A DNA stretch of 64,000 bases, taken from positions 1,178,001 through 1,242,000 of the forward strand of contig NW_024468250.1 in assembly GCF_002104995.1 (NCBI RefSeq). Reading direction: 5' to 3'. The notes under the pieces were generated by a model that worked only from the letters and a program-made list of their open reading frames with translations, did no database searches and was not told the origin of the DNA. This document shows, one piece after another, positions 34,501 through 45,100 of this stretch. The first letter of the stretch is position 1; each line of letters begins with the position of its first letter. Both the position numbers and the translations under genes were made by a program. The stretch comes from Linderina pennispora (lineage: Eukaryota; Kickxellomycota; Kickxellomycetes; Kickxellales; Kickxellaceae).

Positions 34501-35000
34501 ATTTGGGAAGTCGGTAAGCGCGAACTGGCCTTTATCATGCGCTTTTCCTCATCTTCCCCAGCTTTGGCCTTGCCTATTCCTCGCACATATACAGCCACGT
34601 TGACACCGTTTCCTGTTTCCCCACATTCATTCATATCAAAGAAACCACAAAGAATCATCAATTTACAAGATCTCCTTATTCATTCTTTCTTGCTTTTGTG
34701 TCCTAGAGAAGCGTGCAAAAAGGAGCAGCTGGGCAAGCGGGTAAGGCAGCTGGACTGGTTGGAAAGAATAAACAAAGAAGCATATATAACTACCCGACTG
34801 CCCGGCGCACTGTGTCTCACGGTACTAGTTCAACAAATAGCTATTCTCTTCTGCACTCAGTTTCTTTTTCTTTCTTCTCTAGCCCGTGTGTTGGGGGTTC
34901 AATTCTAGCATCATCTTCCCTCGCATCCCTTGCATACCACCATTGTTGACTTTTCAGTACTAACAGCTCGACCTACATACATTCCACAAATCAGTTAGTC
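31551..35000. other. Gene-poor block, middle part
   Basis: 3.4 kb without a convincing gene. It includes long CT-rich tracts at 31860-32200 and an AATAAA near 32180. At its right end lies a promoter-like element for the small frame at 35001: CATATATAAC near 34781-34790, a CT-rich leader and a TACTAAC branch-site motif near 34960 followed by an AG, suggesting a 5'-UTR intron. Confidence 0.45.
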
Positions 35001-35096
35001 ATGTCGATTATTAGCACCTGTGCTCCTTATACTGCCCTGTACCGCCACTCACCACTGCCCATTTTCGATGTAGAATCCGATTCAGACACGGGTTAA
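35001..35096 (+). CDS. Candidate 31-residue microprotein B
   Basis: A short complete frame, MSIISTCAPYTALYRHSPLP then IFDVESDSDTG and a TAA. The TATA-like box near 34783, the CT-rich leader and a probable 5'-UTR intron with TACTAAC branch site give it a promoter and leader like those of well-expressed genes here. The end (SPLPIFDVESDSDT) loosely matches SPARDYPYDVIEDDT of microprotein A, with a shared S-P, D-V and acidic D-T end. No homologue is recognised. A chance frame within a non-coding transcript is the main alternative. Confidence 0.33.
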   Translation: MSIISTCAPYTALYRHSPLPIFDVESDSDTG

Positions 35097-37150
35097 CAAA
35101 GGACTACCGGGGTGGTAGTATCGTATATATACCGTCTACACCGCAGTCAAATATAGACCACATGCACTATTGACTAGATGCATGATTCACTTTTGTGCGA
35201 CCTATAGAGCTGGTTATTTATATTGACACACCCCCATGTCACGCACACACAATTTCTTTTTTCTCACTATGCCAGCGTCACGATACAATTAACGCAAGCG
35301 ACGAGCCCTTGCATCACACACCCAGTCCAACTCTCTTCATTCCGTGTATTATTATCTTCATAGAATTTCGCTTTAGACAATATATAAATACATTATCCCT
35401 ATATAGCATGCCAGAAACAACACAGGGTGCCGGTGTAAAACGAATCTTAGATGGGCTGTTGCATGGGATGCCATTTCCTCTCGGCAACTTTTTGTGCAGC
35501 GAGTTTTCTTGCAGGTAGGCCAGAAACAGGTTTTGGTGATGGCATGAGCAAAGACGGACAATAGTGGTGCGGGTATGGAGGGAAGGTAGAAAATCATGCT
35601 CCAAGCCTGTTTCAGCTACCTTGCACCTTACATATGCAATCAGAGGGCATCGGCATACAACACGCCCAAGGGGATTTCCACACTGCCATTTGAGGATACT
35701 CTGTCCCCATTTGCAAGGCAGGTGCAAATGTTTTTTTGTAAACAATTGCACGATGCTTGCAGGAGCAGGATCTTTCAGGTGCAAGCAGCAAATGGAAAAA
35801 TCGATGGCTTGAACAGCTGTTGTCAACAAAAATAAATACTACCTACCCACCCCCTTTGCACATGGCTCACGTTCCTGCCAAACATCCCCAACAAAGACCA
35901 ATGTGCTCCTATTCACCTGAGCAAGTTTGAACGGGTACTGGCATCGTCCAAAATTTTTGCACAAGAGAAAAAATGAACAGCCATTCGTAATAGCAGATTC
36001 CTATAGATAACACATGAGCGTACATGGATAGAACAGGGACAGAAGTGCAGAGAGGTGCAGTTTGGATAATGTAGATGGTATCCATATAGTGTTTTTGGTC
36101 GTTCCTCGATGAATGTTTTGTTTGCTCTTGCGACACCTATCACTTTCACTAAGAGCATTCCACCTCACCCCACATGGAGCCCAAACCAACTGCCTGCTGG
36201 CCGACAGACGTGACAAGAGTACTGGATGTGCAGGGGTCTGGCGAGCGTGCTCTCGATGGGAACAGAAAATCTAGCAGCTGGTGTCTTGGCCCGGTAGAAT
36301 GTCCTTCTCTCCTCCGTCTCGTGCTTGGCGGAGGGTGACCGGGGGCTGGCTTGTGAACATCAAATCTATTTTGCGCACACGCATGCATGCCGATTATGTA
36401 TGTTATCTACACTCCATCCCAGGCACTGCCAGGATTGGCTTCGCCTGCCCCGTCAGAAACACAATTGCCCTTAATCCGCGCATACCTATGTCTGTCCTCG
36501 CTTGTTCCTAAACAAACGCATGCCGGCACATTGCATCGAGGCGAATAAATTGCATGTCCGACTGCTGCAGCTTATGCTGCTCAAAAGGAAAAGCGTCATG
36601 TGACCTTAATTAAAGCCTGCTCTTATAGCAGCGGTGGTAGGAACACCAGGGTGCACGATGCCGTTGTCCTTGCCGCAACTCCTTTCCCGCCTGCATCTCT
36701 GCCCACTCTTGTGTCTTTATCCTGTCACCGCGCTCATCCAATATCTGGACCTGAGTTGAACTTTATTCCTTTTGTATCTGGGCATCTGCGAGAACAAGTA
36801 TGCGGGCTCGGACTATGTGATCTACCGCCCCTGTCTACATGTTGCCTCCAGCCACATCGTGCTGGGTTTGCAATTAGCAGTATTTGATCAGCACCCCTCT
36901 TGATCAAGGGCTCTGGCCAGCACAGCCAATCACGCGTAGGCAGGTTCGCTACCAGCGACGCGTTCGATTATCCCCGCTCTTTAGCAACGCGAATTGCAAG
37001 GAAAAACAAATTGGAAAAAAAAAAGCTTGCTGCCAGAGTTCAGGCTCGCATCTTCTCTTCTTATTGCGTCTGCTGGCTATCTAGCTCTATTTCCCACATC
37101 GACAACAAAAATTTATCATATTGTAAAATACTCACTTTCTTCTCGGAGCC
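35097..37150. other. Gene-poor block, right part, and RAD21 promoter
   Basis: 2 kb with no convincing gene. The final 250 bp should be the RAD21 promoter and contain two ACGCGT boxes (36932-36963). A pyrimidine-rich leader lies at 37050-37080. Confidence 0.5.
36932..36963. promoter_or_regulatory. Two MCB-like boxes upstream of RAD21
   Basis: ACGCGT occurs at 36932-36937 and again at 36958-36963, 188-219 bp upstream of the RAD21 ATG. The same hexamer, also paired, lies upstream of SMC1. Paired MCB boxes near start sites are the usual form of MBF-regulated G1/S promoters. Function is inference. Confidence 0.5.
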
Positions 37151-38986
37151 ATGTTTTACGCCGAGGCTATCCTGTCAAAGAAGGGTCCGCTGGCCAAAGT
37201 CTGGCTCGCCTCGCATCTTGAGCGCAAGCTTACCAAGGCGCAGCTGCTGCAAACCAGCATCCCGCAGTCGGCTAACGCCATAGTTGGACATGAGCATGGG
37301 CCGCCGCTGGCACTGCGTCTCTCTGGCCAGCTGCTGCTCGGCGTCTCCCGCATCTACGCGCGCAAGGCGCGTTATCTGCTCGAAGACTGCAATGAGGCGC
37401 TGATCCGCATCAAGCTGGCATTCCGTCCTGGCGCTGCTGACATCACATCAGACTCAGTGGTTGCCACACACACATCGATTACGCTTCCCGAGGCTCTGAC
37501 CGAATTTGACATCCTACTACCGCCATCGTCGCGTGTGTTTGGCGACAGCGCGCTTGAGGTTGAGATGGCTGCGGCGGCAATGAATACGTCCCGTATCCAG
37601 GATATCACGCTGGCGGAGCAGTCGTTCGATGTATCGGCGGTGGCACGAGGGGTCGAGGCAATGGATATGGGTGAGGAGGACCTGCTCGGCCACGACAACG
37701 ACTTTAAGCTTGACCTCGATGAGGACTTCATTCTGTCACCTGGTCCCCAGGGCGACGCCAGCATGCTTGAGCCTGAGATGGGCCGTGACGCGATGCAGGG
37801 ACTCGATGATAGCATGATCCGCCCTGAGGGCCTATCGCTGGTCGGAAAGGACGGCGAGCCGTTGCTGCCAGGAGATATTTCGCGCGAGGACCTCAACGGT
37901 GATTTCAACGGTGATTTCAACGGTGATATCCTGCGGTTTGGTGACGATGGCCTAGACATCTCGCTGGGCCCTGACTCGTCGATGGTGCCCAGCACTCAGG
38001 AGGTTGCGCTACAGGAGGCAGAGGCTGCTGTGCTGGCAGCGGCAAACAGGGATGCCGCCGAGCGCCAGGCCAAGCGTCGGAGACTGAACATGTCTGACTT
38101 GGTCACCAACGAGGCCACGTCGCTGTCGCCTGACGAAATCCGCAGCCACCTGAACGATGCTAGTGATATTGTTCGTGTGCCGACGTATCTGCCATCCACT
38201 CGGGCGCCGCGCCTCGATGCTCTGAGCTCTGCTGCTGTCGCGTCGCGGTTCCTTTCTGGCGCTGGTGCTTCGCCATTTGATTCGCTCTTTGAGCGCACAG
38301 GAATGGATCCGTTCGAACAGGAGGTGCCTAGCTTTGTTGGCGGCGCCGATATTGGTGCTGTGGAAGGCGAAGACTTTAGACTGGACGACGTCGAGGACAT
38401 GGACTTTGATGCGGGCATGGCCGAGGGTCTTGCCAGTGCCGCAGGCCAGCTCGACGAGCAGAATGCTCTGCTGGGGGGAAAGTCGATCGAGCAGCTGGAG
38501 CGCCTTGAAGAGGAGTCGTTCCTGCGTCTGGCCGACGAGCAGCAGGGTGATGGTGTGCGTCTGTTTGCTGAGGACCTGCCGGTGCGTGATGAGGATCTGT
38601 CAATGCAGGCCACTCAGCTTGAGGCTCTGGCAGCCCAAGACCACGAGGAGGAGCCTGCTGCCACGTCCAGCGCGTCGGGCGCACTGGAATCCGGATACAG
38701 CAAAAACACAATCCGCGCCATCCATCTCATTGACAGCGAGTGCCGCAAGGCCAATATCCCGATGGCTGACAGCGTCGCTGAAAGCCAGAAGTCGCTGTCG
38801 TACCTAAATGTGAGCAAGGGCGCGCAGCGGTCAGATGCAGTCAAGCTCTTCTTTGAGCTGCTGGTCCTGAAGACCAAAGGCTTTGTCGATGTCAAGCAGG
38901 AGGACCCGTTTGAGGATATCCTGATTGCACCGCGCGATAAGCTCCGGCGAGCGGCCGATTCGGTGACTGCTGCGTCGCCAGTCTAA
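37151..38986 (+). CDS. RAD21: Cohesin kleisin RAD21/Scc1
   Basis: The kleisin subunit that closes the cohesin ring between SMC1 and SMC3. Intact, 611 residues. The N-terminal domain (FYAEAILSKKGPLAKVWLAS, then ALRLSGQLLLGVSRIYARK, YLLEDCNEALIRIKLAF) matches Rad21/Rec8, which binds SMC3. The long acidic middle contains the repeat NGDFNGDFNGD (about residues 248-258) and possible separase-type sites such as SPDEIRSH. The C-terminal winged helix (SLSYLNVSKGAQRSDAVKLF, then FELLVLKTKGFVDVKQEDPF) binds the SMC1 head. The mitotic Rad21 form is more likely than meiotic Rec8, judging from the well-kept ends, but this is not certain. No intron or frameshift. Confidence 0.92.
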   Translation: MFYAEAILSKKGPLAKVWLASHLERKLTKAQLLQTSIPQSANAIVGHEHGPPLALRLSGQLLLGVSRIYARKARYLLEDCNEALIRIKLAFRPGAADITSDSVVATHTSITLPEALTEFDILLPPSSRVFGDSALEVEMAAAAMNTSRIQDITLAEQSFDVSAVARGVEAMDMGEEDLLGHDNDFKLDLDEDFILSPGPQGDASMLEPEMGRDAMQGLDDSMIRPEGLSLVGKDGEPLLPGDISREDLNGDFNGDFNGDILRFGDDGLDISLGPDSSMVPSTQEVALQEAEAAVLAAANRDAAERQAKRRRLNMSDLVTNEATSLSPDEIRSHLNDASDIVRVPTYLPSTRAPRLDALSSAAVASRFLSGAGASPFDSLFERTGMDPFEQEVPSFVGGADIGAVEGEDFRLDDVEDMDFDAGMAEGLASAAGQLDEQNALLGGKSIEQLERLEEESFLRLADEQQGDGVRLFAEDLPVRDEDLSMQATQLEALAAQDHEEEPAATSSASGALESGYSKNTIRAIHLIDSECRKANIPMADSVAESQKSLSYLNVSKGAQRSDAVKLFFELLVLKTKGFVDVKQEDPFEDILIAPRDKLRRAADSVTAASPV

Positions 38987-39146
38987 ATCTGGCTAATTAC
39001 ACGGTGATTTGTATTTACCGATTATTTCATCTAATGCAGCTTGCTGTCAGCTTTTTCTTTTTCGAGTGGCCAAGCGGTAGCGTGTTTTGCTCTTGAGCTT
39101 TCAGACGTATTTTTCTTGCATTACATTTACAATAGTGATATTCGTC

Positions 39147-39932
39147 ATGCTGCGCGCGGCATCAGTTCGGTGTAGGGTTCCGCCTATGGCTTGCACCCGT
39201 CTGCTATCGACAGTAGGGGCTAACAGATCCGATAAACCAGTGTCAGGCGTGAGCAAACCGATCAGATCGATTCTGACCGATCCTGACACAGACTTGCAGG
39301 GACAGAGCAGCACAGGCTGGCTGCAGCAGCGGTTAAAGGAGGATAACTCCACTGCAAAAACCCGTCGGTCTGCCCGGCCGTTCAAAGTACACAATGCGAG
39401 AACAGCTGGCACGCCAAATGATCGCACATCTGGGTTTGTCAAGATCGACAAGACCAGCACGAGCGCGAAAGCAACGAAAGAAGAGGGTATCGAGTCAGAA
39501 ACGACGCTGACGCCCAAAACCCTTATAGATAAGCTCAAGTGGGAGCAGAGCGGAGAGCGGCTGCAGCGGCTGCGTGCGCGCGCAAAGGACAGGGACCTGG
39601 ATGGCTGGCAGCGGCGGAAAATTGAATGGAGGATCAAAAAGGTCGAGGAAGAAGGCGATGGAGCATGGGGACCAACAAAGAAGCTGGCAACCTCGAGCAT
39701 GGAGAAGATCAGGCTGCTGAATGCAGAGTTCCCAAACGAATGGACCGTTAGGAAGCTGTCGGACCAGTTTCATGTCTCGCAGGAGGCTATCAGACGGATA
39801 ATCAAATCCAAGTTCCGGCCGACCGAGGAGCGCACCAAGAAGCGCGAGACCAAGCGTAGAGAGCAAATGGAGCAGTATCGGAGAGATGGAAGCAGGCACG
39901 AGAGGGATCAGGCAGGTAGTCGGCCTGATTAG
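39147..39932 (+). CDS. RRG9: Neugrin/Rrg9-like mitochondrial protein
   Basis: Family required for mitochondrial genome maintenance in yeast (Rrg9) and mitoribosomal 16S rRNA stability in animals (neugrin). The ATG at 39147 gives a mitochondrial presequence (MLRAASVRCRVPPMACTRLL); the open frame extends 20 codons further upstream, but without this targeting pattern. A disordered basic middle is followed by the family core: LDGWQRRKIEWRIKKVEEEG, WGPTKKLATSSMEKIRLLNA, FPNEWTVRKLSDQFHVS and QEAIRRIIKSKFRPTEER. The W-x-P-x-K-L-x-x-x-x-ME-I-R-x-L and helix-turn-helix-like S-x-EAIRRI-x-KSK are distinctive. The tail is highly charged. 261 residues, intact, co-directional with RAD21. Confidence 0.8.
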   Translation: MLRAASVRCRVPPMACTRLLSTVGANRSDKPVSGVSKPIRSILTDPDTDLQGQSSTGWLQQRLKEDNSTAKTRRSARPFKVHNARTAGTPNDRTSGFVKIDKTSTSAKATKEEGIESETTLTPKTLIDKLKWEQSGERLQRLRARAKDRDLDGWQRRKIEWRIKKVEEEGDGAWGPTKKLATSSMEKIRLLNAEFPNEWTVRKLSDQFHVSQEAIRRIIKSKFRPTEERTKKRETKRREQMEQYRRDGSRHERDQAGSRPD

Positions 39933-42162
39933 TTGCTAGCTGGTATAGCCGCTTTCAGTGGCCTTAAATATATTGCGATCGTGAACAGCAAGCGCTTTGG
40001 TTGACTGGCGGACTGGCGGACTTGCCAATATGTGCATGAGCACCGGCTTCTGCATATCCAGGCAGCCATGAGCAAACCTTGTTGATTATTGCTATTAACT
40101 TGCCGTATCTTGAAGGGTCATTCATTCAAAAAGTGCCGCTGAGCAGCAGCATCAACGGAAGCTGCTGCTTGGCACAAATGTCGTACGATATTTCAACAGC
40201 CTGCTGGCTGTTTTTAACCTTTGCCATTCCTGCTGTCCCTGCCGTCTGTGCCTACAAACAAAGGATCTTGCTCTTCGTTGCCAATTCCTGAAGGGCCCAG
40301 AGACAAACTGCATTTACATCACCAATGCGGCTGAGGTATTCATAACAGATATCACAGCAACATCTGGAGGGTAGCGAGTCCAGGAAACTGCACCCCCTCC
40401 CTGGCCTTCGGCGCTCCGTGGTATCCCAAACGGCTTGCAGCCAGTGGCGGGCGTTTGTTCTTCCGAAGGGCACCGACACAGCTCCTTTCTGTTCATCGGT
40501 CGTCAGGCGACAGAAGCGCATGGGCAGGTAGGTTGAAGTGTCCTATGCTGCTGCTGACACCCATGTCTCCTCTCCCCCTGCAGCCGGCGGGCTACCGCAA
40601 ACGAAGCGTCTTGAAGCGAACTGCAGGCTCTTTGAGTGCCCGCAATCCCACACAGACACACAGAATAGGCTGAGATTATTCTTTTGAGGGCGAACTATTT
40701 CCGCAAGGTGTCTCGTAGTGCCAATCTGCCAGTCTGCCAGTCAATGCGCGGGGCAGCAGCAGCAGCTGCACATCGTCACCGCGCATCAGTCCGGCGCAAC
40801 CCGTGGAATACCGGAGGCTACGGGTTATATTTAGCTCCTCAGTTAGATCCCGGTACAATGCCGCTCAGTCGATCCTGCACCAGCTTGTGTCAATGAGGAC
40901 GCAGGAATGGTCAGAGGCACAAAAATGATTAGGGTGCCTTCATTGCCCACCATTGACGACGACGACGGCGACGACAACGCCCACGCCCACATCCGCTACC
41001 ACCAACATCCGCCGCCATTTTCGCAGGCAAGAGTGCGGGATTGAGAAGATTCTGGCAGCACACATTGGGGAACGCTACCAGGGCGTAAGAATAAAAGAGT
41101 GTGGGATGGGCAGCTGCGCCGCGCCCAGCGCTGCTTGGTCTATTCTAGGAACACAGTCGACATTGGACGGGACGTTACTGTGTCAAGAGATGCTGTGCTA
41201 CATGGAGCGGATCAGTGTTTGGCGCAAAAAGTGGTCTCGCCACTCGCTGTGTTTGGCTGAGGAGATGCAAAGGAGAAGCGCAAGAGTGAGAAAAAGCGTC
41301 ATTCGAACGCATTTGCCAGCCCGCTACACAAACCGCCGGTTGTGCGCACTGGGGATACGAAAAAGGTGATGGGCAGCACAAAGAGTGGAGCGAGTGGGTG
41401 GGAGGAGCGCTCTCGTAAGAGCCGAGCGGCGGTAGACAGAGGAGAACAAGCAGCAGCACGCAGCAGGGGTTGAGGATTCATGGAGCAGCGCTCTGTGGTC
41501 GCACAACGGGTTCAGCTCTAACGATGCAAATATAGCTTCAGCACCTTGCCTCACGCAATGCGCCCATCATTCCCAAAGCAGGCCGCCTTGTGTTCCTCTG
41601 GGCAACGCTTTCTGTGGACCACATTGGCTGATGCCCGCGACAGAGTGCCGGATCGGGCGGTGTGGGGGTGAGAGGAGGAGAGAGCCGGCGGTGGGTGGGC
41701 AGTTCGAATGTGTGCGGATATGCTGCGTTCTGTGTGGACCTGCCGCCATTTGGGGGCGATTATAAAACGGCCGTGGATTTTGACGCTCGAGGTGGTCTTT
41801 TTCCTCTAGTGAATTTTTTCTTTCTTGTTTGGTACAGCACAACTTTCTCTCTGCTCTGCTTGTTGTTATACAAGACCTCGCTTTATAAAACCCCAAGGAC
41901 TCAAAGAAAAGCAAACTTCACCTTTCTTCTTTCCCTTTCTTTTTCCTTACACCTTATTTCTCCTCCCACCTTAACCTTTATTCCCCTCATATCTCCTACC
42001 CCTTATAAGCTTACCTTATATCCGACATCTTTTTGATTGTTTTCAGCATCTTTTGGCCAATTTCGATCGATTTCCAATCCCGAATCCAGAAGATCATCCC
42101 CCCTTGAAACATAAAAGACCCCTCCCTGCCCTGCATTTTGACTTAATTTATCCAGAGTAAAA
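39933..42162. other. Intergenic, wall-protein promoter
   Basis: 2.2 kb between RRG9 and the repeat protein. No convincing gene. The right end is the promoter and leader of the wall protein, with a TATA box at 41761 and long CT-rich stretches (41820-42010). Confidence 0.5.
41761..41767 (+). promoter_or_regulatory. TATA box of the wall-protein gene
   Basis: TATAAAA about 400 bp upstream of the ATG, followed by a long pyrimidine-rich leader. This matches the layout of the other strong promoters in the window (52400, 55153, 58729, 60187). Confidence 0.5.
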
Positions 42163-45100
42163 ATGGTTCGCGCTTCGATTCTTTCTATCATCGCCCTCTC
42201 GGCCGCGGTTCACGCCAGCACCTACGAGTCCAACACGGATGCCGTTGAGTCCACCTCTGTCCCGGCTACCAGCGTCACTCCGACTTCCTCTGTCGCGGAG
42301 ACCACTTCGGTTTCGTCTGTTGTCCCGACCCTATCTTCTCTCGAGGAGACCACCGAGGCCACCACCGAGGCCACCACTGAGGAGACCACTGAGGAGACCA
42401 CTGAGGAGACTACCGAGGCTACCACCGAAGAGACCACCGAGTCGACTACTGAGGAGACCACCGAGGCCACCACTGAGGAGACCACCGAGGCCACCACTGA
42501 GGAGACCACTGAGGCTACCACCGAAGAGACTACCGAGGTCACTTCTGAGGAGACCACGGAGGTCACTTCTGAGTCTACTTCTGAGGAGGCTACCGAGGCC
42601 ACTTCGTCTGAGGCTACTTCTGAGGAGACTACCGAGGCCACTTCGTCTGAGGCCACTTCGGAGGAGACCTCTGAGGAGACCTCTGAGGAGATCTCTGAGG
42701 AGACCACCGAGGCCACTTCTGAGGCTACTTCGGACGAGACTACCGAGGCCACTTCTGAGGAGATCTCTGAGGATACAACCTCATGCGAGAGCACCACCAC
42801 CGACTGCTCGACTACTGAGGAGTCTTCTACAGAAGAGTCCTCGTCTGCCGACGAGTGCCACGGTGACTGCAGCACCGATGTTGAGACCGTCACCGAGACC
42901 ACCCCGTGCGAGCCCACCACCGTCACTGAGACCATTGTCACGACCCCGTGCCATGAGTGCGAGCCGACTACCGTCACCACTGTCTACACTGTGACCCCGA
43001 CCACCGAGGTCCCGTCGTCGGTCGAGTCCACCTCGGAGACCACCACCCCGTGCGAGCCCACCACCGTCACCGAGACTGTTGTCACGACCCCGTGCGACGA
43101 ATGCGAGCCGACTACCGTCACCACTGTCTACACCGTGACCCCGACTACTGAGGTCGAGTCCACCACCCCGTGCGAGCCTACTACCGTCACTGAGACTGTT
43201 GTCACGACTCCGTGCCATGAGTGCGAGCCGACTACCGTCACTACTGTCTACACCGTGACCCCGACCACCGAGGTCCCGTCGTCGGTCGAGTCCATCTCGG
43301 AGACCACCACCCCGTGCGAGCCCACCACCGTCACTGAGACTGTTGTCACGACCCCGTGCCATGAGTGCGAGCCGACTACCGTCACCACTGTTTACACCGT
43401 GACCCCGACCACCGAGGTCCCGTCGTCGATTGAGTCTTCGTCCGAGACTACCTGCCCCGCTGAGGTTGTCACCGTGACCGACGCTGACTGTGTTGAGACC
43501 GTCACCAATGACGTCGTTGAGACCGTCACTGCCAGCGGCAAGGACTCGACTGTCACTGAGACCATTGTCAAGTCGGGTGAGGGTGCCGTCGTTACTGAGA
43601 CCATCAGTGCCGAGGTTCTCGTCTCGATCGAGGACTGCACCACCGAGTACGTCACTGAGACCGTCCCGGGCTCTGACATCTGCCCCACCCAGACCGAGAC
43701 TGTTGGCACAACCACCACTGTTGTTGTTACCAACGAGAGCGAGCTCACCAACTACGTCACTGAGACCGTCGCCCAGACCACTGGTGGCGCCGAGCAGACT
43801 GTTACTGTCACTGTCGAGAACACCGTCCCGGCTGCCGATGTCACCGTGACCGAGGCCGTGACCGAGACCTGCGAGGGTGAGGATGCCACCGTCACTATCC
43901 CGGGCGCTGCTGGCGAGACTGTTACCGTTACCAACGCTGTCCCGACCACGGTCACTGTCGACAACACTGTTACCGAGTACCAGGAGACCCACACCGCCCC
44001 TGCTCAGACTGACATCAACACCGTCACTGTCGCTGGCTCCGACGTTGTCGTTGAGGAGACCAAGGAGGTCACCATCCAGGAGGTTTGCGATGAGGAGGTC
44101 ACCGTCACTGAGACCCGCGAGGAGGACGTCACTGTCTCCCAGACCATCGAGTCCACAAACATCGTCACTGTCCCGACTGACGTTGTCGTCCCGACCACCG
44201 TCTACTGCGAGAACGTCGCCACCGAGACCGTCCAGAACGACGTGACCGTCACTGTCCCGATGGTTGCCACCGAGACTGTCCTCAGCACCAACCAGGCGAC
44301 TGCCTACTACCCTGTGTACGAGACCATCGTCCAGGATAACACTGTCACCCAGACTGTCACCCACGTCGTGGACACCACCGTCACCAACGTCCAGACGGTC
44401 CTGGTCGGCGGCGAGACTAGCGTCGTCCTGAACACTGTTACCCAGACCGTGCCGAGCGAGACTATCACTGTCACTCAGGTCCAGGAGGAGACTGAGGCGT
44501 GCGAGGAGGATGTCATCGTCACCGTGACCGAGGCCGTCACCGAGACCCGCAAGGAGGATGTCACCGTCACTGTCTGCGACACTACCCCGAGTGAGGTTCT
44601 GCCCACCAGCACGACTGCCACCACCCCGTGTGAGCCGACCACCGTCACCAAGACCATCGAGACCACCCCGTGTGAGGAGTGCGAGCCGACTACCATCATC
44701 ACCACCATCGTGGAGACCCCGTCGTCGGTTGAGTCGTCGTCGGAGACCACTACCCCGTGCGAGCCCACCACTGTGACCTCGACCATCGTCACGACCCCGT
44801 GCGAGGAGTGCGAGCCGACCACCATCACCACCACCATCGTGGAGACCCCGTCGTCGGTTGAGTCGTCGTCGGAGACCACTACCCCGTGCGAGCCCACGAC
44901 CTACACCACGACCTACACCACCACCCCGTGCCCGGTCTGCGAGCCGACCACTGTGACCACTGTTGTCACGGAGACCCCGTCGGCTTCGGAGGAGTCGTCG
45001 GAGGAGCCCTCGTCGGAGGAGCCTACTGAGTCGTCGGAGGAGTCTGTCGTCTCGTCGGAGGAGTCTGGTGTCTCGTCGGAGGAGCCCGCTGAGTCATCAG

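Noticed and set aside
39064-39090. tRNA-like A box (GTGGCCAAGCGG)
   Set aside because: No B box (GGTTCGA-type) or cloverleaf within the next 100 bases, and it lies in the leader of RRG9.
42781-44364. 527-codon open frame on the minus strand opposite the wall protein, and other long antisense frames there
   Set aside because: It follows from the uniform GAG/ACC/GTC codons of the repeats, which read as stop-free Asp/Gly/Ser-rich text on the other strand. No motif or promoter supports it.
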